Shown: in pieces, positions 60,096-64,000 of the stretch
How the letters are laid out: the number at the start of each line of letters is the position of its first letter
How positions within the stretch are numbered: position 1 is the stretch's first letter
Assembly: GCA_963793295.1 (NCBI GenBank)
Contig: CAWBZX010000023.1
Span: 1-64,000, forward strand
Direction: 5' to 3'
DNA: 64,000 bases
Source of the DNA: JAHDHW01 sp963793295
GTDB lineage: Bacteria > Bacteroidota > Bacteroidia > Chitinophagales > Saprospiraceae
Notes under the pieces: model-generated
What the model was told of the DNA's origin: nothing
Database searches by the model: none
What the model saw: only the letters and a program-made list of their open reading frames with translations
Made by a program: the position numbers and the translations under genes

Positions 60096-61307
60096 TTAAA
60101 AATCTAATTGTAATTGAACCTGGAATAAATCATTGTCGTTGATCTCTGTCCCTTGTTCTTTTCTGAAGGTATATTCACCCTGAACTTTTAAGTTGTGCCC
60201 TCTGATGTAATAATTTACACCGATAGTGGACCACATTATTTTATCATCATTTATATGATTATCAGGGTCAAGTTCCTGGTATCGGGCAGCAAGCTCAATT
60301 TTAGGGAAAATCATATATCCTGCCTGAGCATACCATCCTTTACCGTCCAAAGTTTCAGCTCCATTATCTGTAAAATCTTCAAAATACTCGTTATACTCTG
60401 CCTCAAACACAAATTTTCCCATGTTAAAAAAGACGTCAAATCCAAATGCATAAAGGGTAAATTCTTGATCTCCAATTTGTGCTTTTGAGAGATAAGCAGC
60501 ATTACCGCTGACGGTTAATCTTTTCCCTTGACCGATATATGATCCCCGATAATCACCATATCCTCCTGGTGATGCAGGATCTAAAAAGTCATAACCCACA
60601 CGACCAGAAACCATTGCTCCGTTAGATTTTCGCGACACTATAGTCGTATCTTGCCCTAATACTTCAAATCCTAAATTATCAAAAACACCAATTCCATAAG
60701 AAAGGTGACCGTCAAAGGGCCGTCCGTGTAACAAAATACCAACGGTATTATCTGTTATGCCTATAGCTGTCATCACATCTTTGATCTTACTACGATCCAT
60801 CAAAAGTAGTTTTGAATCTGAAGTCAGTGCATTCCGTGAAAATACATCATCAAACAATCCTGCTCGAATAATAAATGAGGTATTTATCTTAAAATCCAGC
60901 CAGGCATTTTCAACCTGTGCCCTGGGTGTTCTGTTGAACTTACCAGTACCATCAATTTTAACTTCAAAATAATAATTGGCTACGTCAAAAACTTTCCCTC
61001 CTCCTTTCAATCGCAATCTGTTGATATAAAAATCATTATTACTATCTACTAAATCATAGCGGGTTTGAATTCGAAGACCCGGTGTAAAAGTAATATTACC
61101 TTTTCCATCGGGCGTCAATGCTTGAGTAAGAAATTTATCAAGAGGTTCATAAGTTTCTTTAGTGGTCTTTGTTGTGTCCGTAGTTTGTGAGAATAGTGGT
61201 GTTGTGAATAGAAAAAAGAATACGAATATTGATAAAGTGCTGATTGATTTAGAACAATTGTTTTCATTCCACCAGGGATTTGTTTTAACAGGATTAAGCA
61301 TTTTCAT
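60096..61307 (-). CDS. Porin, phosphate-selective OprO/OprP-like family
   Basis: 403 residues. The start includes a signal peptide (STLSIFVFFFLFTTPLFSQ) after a longer than usual positive lead. The barrel pattern is that of the OprO/OprP group: LRIQTRYDLVDSNNDFYINRLRLKGGG, ANYYFEVKIDGTG, AWLDFKINTSFIIRAGLFDD, and the end VQGEYTFRKEQGTEINDNDLFQVQLQLDF. Family members pass phosphate, pyrophosphate or other anions, though the name is applied widely. It lies between the RND pump and the FecA-like receptor, all on the minus strand. Confidence 0.88.
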   Translation of the reverse strand: MKMLNPVKTNPWWNENNCSKSISTLSIFVFFFLFTTPLFSQTTDTTKTTKETYEPLDKFLTQALTPDGKGNITFTPGLRIQTRYDLVDSNNDFYINRLRLKGGGKVFDVANYYFEVKIDGTGKFNRTPRAQVENAWLDFKINTSFIIRAGLFDDVFSRNALTSDSKLLLMDRSKIKDVMTAIGITDNTVGILLHGRPFDGHLSYGIGVFDNLGFEVLGQDTTIVSRKSNGAMVSGRVGYDFLDPASPGGYGDYRGSYIGQGKRLTVSGNAAYLSKAQIGDQEFTLYAFGFDVFFNMGKFVFEAEYNEYFEDFTDNGAETLDGKGWYAQAGYMIFPKIELAARYQELDPDNHINDDKIMWSTIGVNYYIRGHNLKVQGEYTFRKEQGTEINDNDLFQVQLQLDF

Positions 61308-61349
61308 TTTGTTTAGTTCTAAACAGTAAAAGATACTTGCCTACTGTTT

Positions 61350-61373
61350 GGATGGCGGTAAATACCGCCATCC
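61350..61373. terminator. Hairpin between RND pump and porin genes
   Basis: GGATGGCGGT pairs with ACCGCCATCC around AAAT, 36 bases after the RND stop. No T-run follows, so it may be a processing or stabilising hairpin rather than a full terminator. Confidence 0.5.
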
Positions 61374-61408
61374 ATCACAGTCAGTCTATTTGGTTTTCAA
61401 AGTTTAGT

Positions 61409-64000
61409 TTAGTTCATTTGTTCCTTATCCAAAGGGACAGCACCACTTTCAGTCGTTGCCGCTAAAGGAATTGCAAATTTCAAGTACAAAGAAGGTATCA
61501 CTAAAAGATTCAGTAGAGTCGATGTTACCAAACCACCCAGAATGACCACAGCCATGGGTAGTTCGATCTCATGACCCGGAATATTTCCAGCGATAACCAA
61601 AGGCACCAGCGCAAGGCCCGTAGTCGCGGCGGTCATCAAAATTGGTGATAATCGTTCCAGTGCTCCACGAATGACGAGATTTTTTCCAAAGACTTCTCCT
61701 TCATGTGTTTCGAGATGCTGGAAGTGATTGATCATCATAATTCCATTTCGGGCTGCAATACCCAAAATCGTCAGAAATCCGACCATGGATCCAAGGGAAA
61801 TAATACCACTACCTAAATAAGCCGCCAATACGCCACCTACCAATGCCATTGGAAGGCATAAGAAGGACAATAGAGCAAGACGTGTGCTGTTAAAAGAAGT
61901 ATGCAACAGCAAGAAAATACCAAACAATGCTAATAGTGCAAAAGTGTATAATCGCCCTTGGGTAGCTTGACGCTCGGAATGTTCTCCCAATACTTCAGGA
62001 TGATATCCGTGTGGAAAATCAACCGTTGCTAAGGCAACTTTAACATCTTCTGCCACTTCACCCAGATCCCGGTCTTTTATATTGGTACCAACGTCAATGC
62101 GGCGAGCAAGGTTTTCTCGTTTGATCACATTTGGAGTAGGAACAATCCTCACATCAGCCACATCTTTCATAGTAATATATCCTCCACCGGGAACATCGAT
62201 CGGAAGGTTTTCAATATCCGTTAAATTAGCCCGTGCCTCCGGTACACTCCATACGTTTACATCATATGCTTTTCCTTCTCTGAAAATATCGCCAACTTCC
62301 TCACCACCAACCAAAGTAGTGGCCATACGCCTAATATCTCCGGGTTTGAGTCCATATTTTTTGGCCTTTTCAAGATCAACTTTTATCTCAACATTTGGAA
62401 TCTCTTCGCTTAGCCCTACGTGAAGATCAATCAGACCTTCAATTCCCTTCATTGCATCTCTGACCTCTCTTGCCTTTGCTCGTAGCACCGGCAAATCAGG
62501 GCCATAAATTCGTATAACAAGGGTTTCAGATGTTCCCGTCAGTACCTCTCTGATCCTTTCTTTCAAATAGGTCAAAACATCGCGGTAAAGTCCGGGATAA
62601 CCGTCTACCAGCATTTGGATTTTATTGAGGGTTTCATCATAATCAACATCAGGGCTAACACTAATCCAATTTTCGCCAAAATTCATACCTACTACCTCAT
62701 CCATATAGAAAGCCTGCCCAATGTGTGCACCAAAGTTTTGTACACCTGGAATAGCACGTAGTTCCTTGCTACTCGCAATAGTAATCCTATTCATTTCCGG
62801 CCAGGAAGTGCCTGGTTTGGTTACCCAGTGCATCAAAAAATCTCTTTCTTTAAACGAAGGAAGCAAAGATTGCCCGAGTTGAGGTCCTATTGCTAAACCT
62901 GCTATCACAACAAGACCAACAACAGCATAAGCACTTACAGGTTTATCAACAATTCTTGAAAGAATATTATTGTAATGTTTTTTCAACCACTTTGATAGAA
63001 CTGGTTCACGGTGTTCAAGTGAGGTATTTCGAAGAAGAATATAACTCATCGCGGGTGTAACAGTAAGTGCAACAGCCATTGATGCCAATATCGCAATCGC
63101 GTAAGCAAACGCAAGCGGTTGGAAAAATGCTCCTGACAAACCTTCCATAAAGAAGACAGGAACCAAAGCTATCACTTCAATAAGTGTTGCGTATACTATG
63201 GGACTCCGTACTTCATGCGAAGCATCTAAAATAATTTTAAAGGCTGACTGTTTGCTACCTTCTTCCTGGGCCTGCCGCAATCTCCTAATGATATTTTCAA
63301 CACCAATGATGGCATCATCAATAACAGCACCCAATGCAATTACAAATCCAGCCAGTATCATCGTATTGATGGTTGCTCCCTGTGCTGCAAGCACGAGTGC
63401 TCCAGCCATAAGGGACAATGGGATCGCTACAACACTTATTATAGTTACACGCCATTCAAAAAGAAAGACAAACAGGATAATAATCACAAGCACACAAGCT
63501 ATAAGCAAAGCTTCCGTCAAATTGTCGATCGACATATCAATATAAGTTGCCGGTCGGAAGATTTCAGTATCGATTTTTACCCCGGGAAGACCAGGCTTTA
63601 ACTTTTCGAGCGCTGCTTCTACTCCTAAGGTAATATCTCTGGTGTTGCCCCAAGGCAATTTTTCAACGATAAGCATCAGGCCTATATCGTCGTTAATGAT
63701 AGCATCACCAACCATTTGCTGATGGTCTTCAACAACTTTTGCAATATCGCTCAGGAGTATATCTTTTCCATCTACCTTTTTAACAACTACTTTTGCCAGG
63801 TCTTCCGGACTTGCGATTGGAAGAATATTCCGTACACCCAGCCTTTTGCTCTTGGTTTCAATCCACCCTCCTGTTCCAATCATAGCTCCATTTGAATAAA
63901 ATAACAAGCCCGCATCCAAGGCATCAGCAGTAGCATTCATAACTTCCTGAAGCGTAACACCATATTGTTGCATCCATTCCGGTACAACTTCTACCGCCTG
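61409..64000 (-). CDS. CusA/CzcA-type heavy-metal RND efflux pump (partial, N-terminus outside window)
   Basis: About 863 residues visible; the frame runs open to the window edge, so the N-terminal ~170 residues are missing. Features of the HME-RND group: ALGAVIDDAIIGVENIIRRLR, LTVTPAMSYILL, then ILGIAARNGIMMINHFQHLE, GALERLSPILMTAATTGLALVPL and IELPMAVVILGGLVTSTLLNLLVIPSLYLKF at the end. These pumps export Cu, Ag, Zn, Co or Ni with an adaptor and outer membrane factor. Adaptor genes must lie beyond 64000 if present. Downstream on the same strand come the porin and the FecA-like receptor. Confidence 0.9.
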   Translation of the reverse strand, partial: QAVEVVPEWMQQYGVTLQEVMNATADALDAGLLFYSNGAMIGTGGWIETKSKRLGVRNILPIASPEDLAKVVVKKVDGKDILLSDIAKVVEDHQQMVGDAIINDDIGLMLIVEKLPWGNTRDITLGVEAALEKLKPGLPGVKIDTEIFRPATYIDMSIDNLTEALLIACVLVIIILFVFLFEWRVTIISVVAIPLSLMAGALVLAAQGATINTMILAGFVIALGAVIDDAIIGVENIIRRLRQAQEEGSKQSAFKIILDASHEVRSPIVYATLIEVIALVPVFFMEGLSGAFFQPLAFAYAIAILASMAVALTVTPAMSYILLRNTSLEHREPVLSKWLKKHYNNILSRIVDKPVSAYAVVGLVVIAGLAIGPQLGQSLLPSFKERDFLMHWVTKPGTSWPEMNRITIASSKELRAIPGVQNFGAHIGQAFYMDEVVGMNFGENWISVSPDVDYDETLNKIQMLVDGYPGLYRDVLTYLKERIREVLTGTSETLVIRIYGPDLPVLRAKAREVRDAMKGIEGLIDLHVGLSEEIPNVEIKVDLEKAKKYGLKPGDIRRMATTLVGGEEVGDIFREGKAYDVNVWSVPEARANLTDIENLPIDVPGGGYITMKDVADVRIVPTPNVIKRENLARRIDVGTNIKDRDLGEVAEDVKVALATVDFPHGYHPEVLGEHSERQATQGRLYTFALLALFGIFLLLHTSFNSTRLALLSFLCLPMALVGGVLAAYLGSGIISLGSMVGFLTILGIAARNGIMMINHFQHLETHEGEVFGKNLVIRGALERLSPILMTAATTGLALVPLVIAGNIPGHEIELPMAVVILGGLVTSTLLNLLVIPSLYLKFAIPLAATTESGAVPLDKEQMN

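Overview
The window looks like a chromosome segment of an AT-rich Bacteroidota, probably Saprospiria-like, though that rank is inference. The evidence is: several secreted proteins ending in type IX secretion (T9SS) type A sorting domains; two SusC-type TonB-dependent receptors with CarboxypepD_reg N-termini; a fused NagB/PIG-L protein; a HupE/UreJ plus DUF6702 pair; and several exact matches to the Bacteroidota -7 promoter box TAnnTTTG in front of genes. I found no rRNA, tRNA, CRISPR array, prophage or intact insertion sequence.

Layout. 1-7166: a co-directional sugar locus with the tail of a GH130 enzyme, a complete ABC importer (binding lipoprotein, two permeases, MalK-type ATPase), a second GH130 enzyme and a helical lipoprotein. 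This looks like uptake and phosphorolysis or hydrolysis of a mannoside. 7427-9666: a Ca2+/Na+ antiporter and a decayed glycosyltransferase that shares a helical domain with the lipoprotein. 9754-12691: a 2OG-Fe(II) oxygenase and a frameshifted DPP IV peptidase. 13066-16383: two tandem aryl-sulfate sulfotransferase-like proteins with T9SS tails, the second frameshifted. 16478-24722: YgiQ, a secreted SnoaL-like protein, an LPG-synthase-type membrane protein, a frameshifted GT39 glycosyltransferase, a haem-binding protein, a nuclease-fold candidate and a metallophosphoesterase. 25214-31636: the NagB/PIG-L fusion, a DEAD-box helicase and a large GAF protein. 31637-34333: a probable insertion carrying a tandem-repeat T9SS protein. 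34334-39293: YjbR, ICMT-like, AraC and DUF1579-like genes and an MMPL exporter. 39793-47639: a TonB-linked barrel, a coiled-coil/OmpA pair, a Dabb protein, HupE/UreJ, DUF6702, YidD and HemB. 47735-57126: an ECF sigma factor, UvrA, an M49-like peptidase, DUF1801, a three-part secreted protein, a VOC protein and a fibronectin-like secreted protein. 57259-64000 (minus strand): a TonB receptor remnant, a FecA-like receptor, an OprO/P-like porin and a CusA-type RND pump, together suggesting metal or small-ion traffic.

A recurring theme is single-base reading-frame breaks in otherwise well conserved genes: near 8500, 12295, 15362, 21657, 33115-33660, 59045 and 59190. Several lie in homopolymers, so uncorrected long-read errors are as likely as real decay. 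True decay or rearrangement is better supported for the chimeric glycosyltransferase (8405-9666), the internal TonB receptor fragment (57259-57590) and the direct-repeat-flanked insertion at 31.6-34.3 kb.

No wholly new defence or mobile system was evident. The most interesting candidates are the ABC-driven GH130 locus with its unnamed helical domain, the T9SS-exported sulfotransferase pair, the NagB-like domain that lacks a catalytic aspartate, and the two-gene coiled-coil/OmpA envelope unit.
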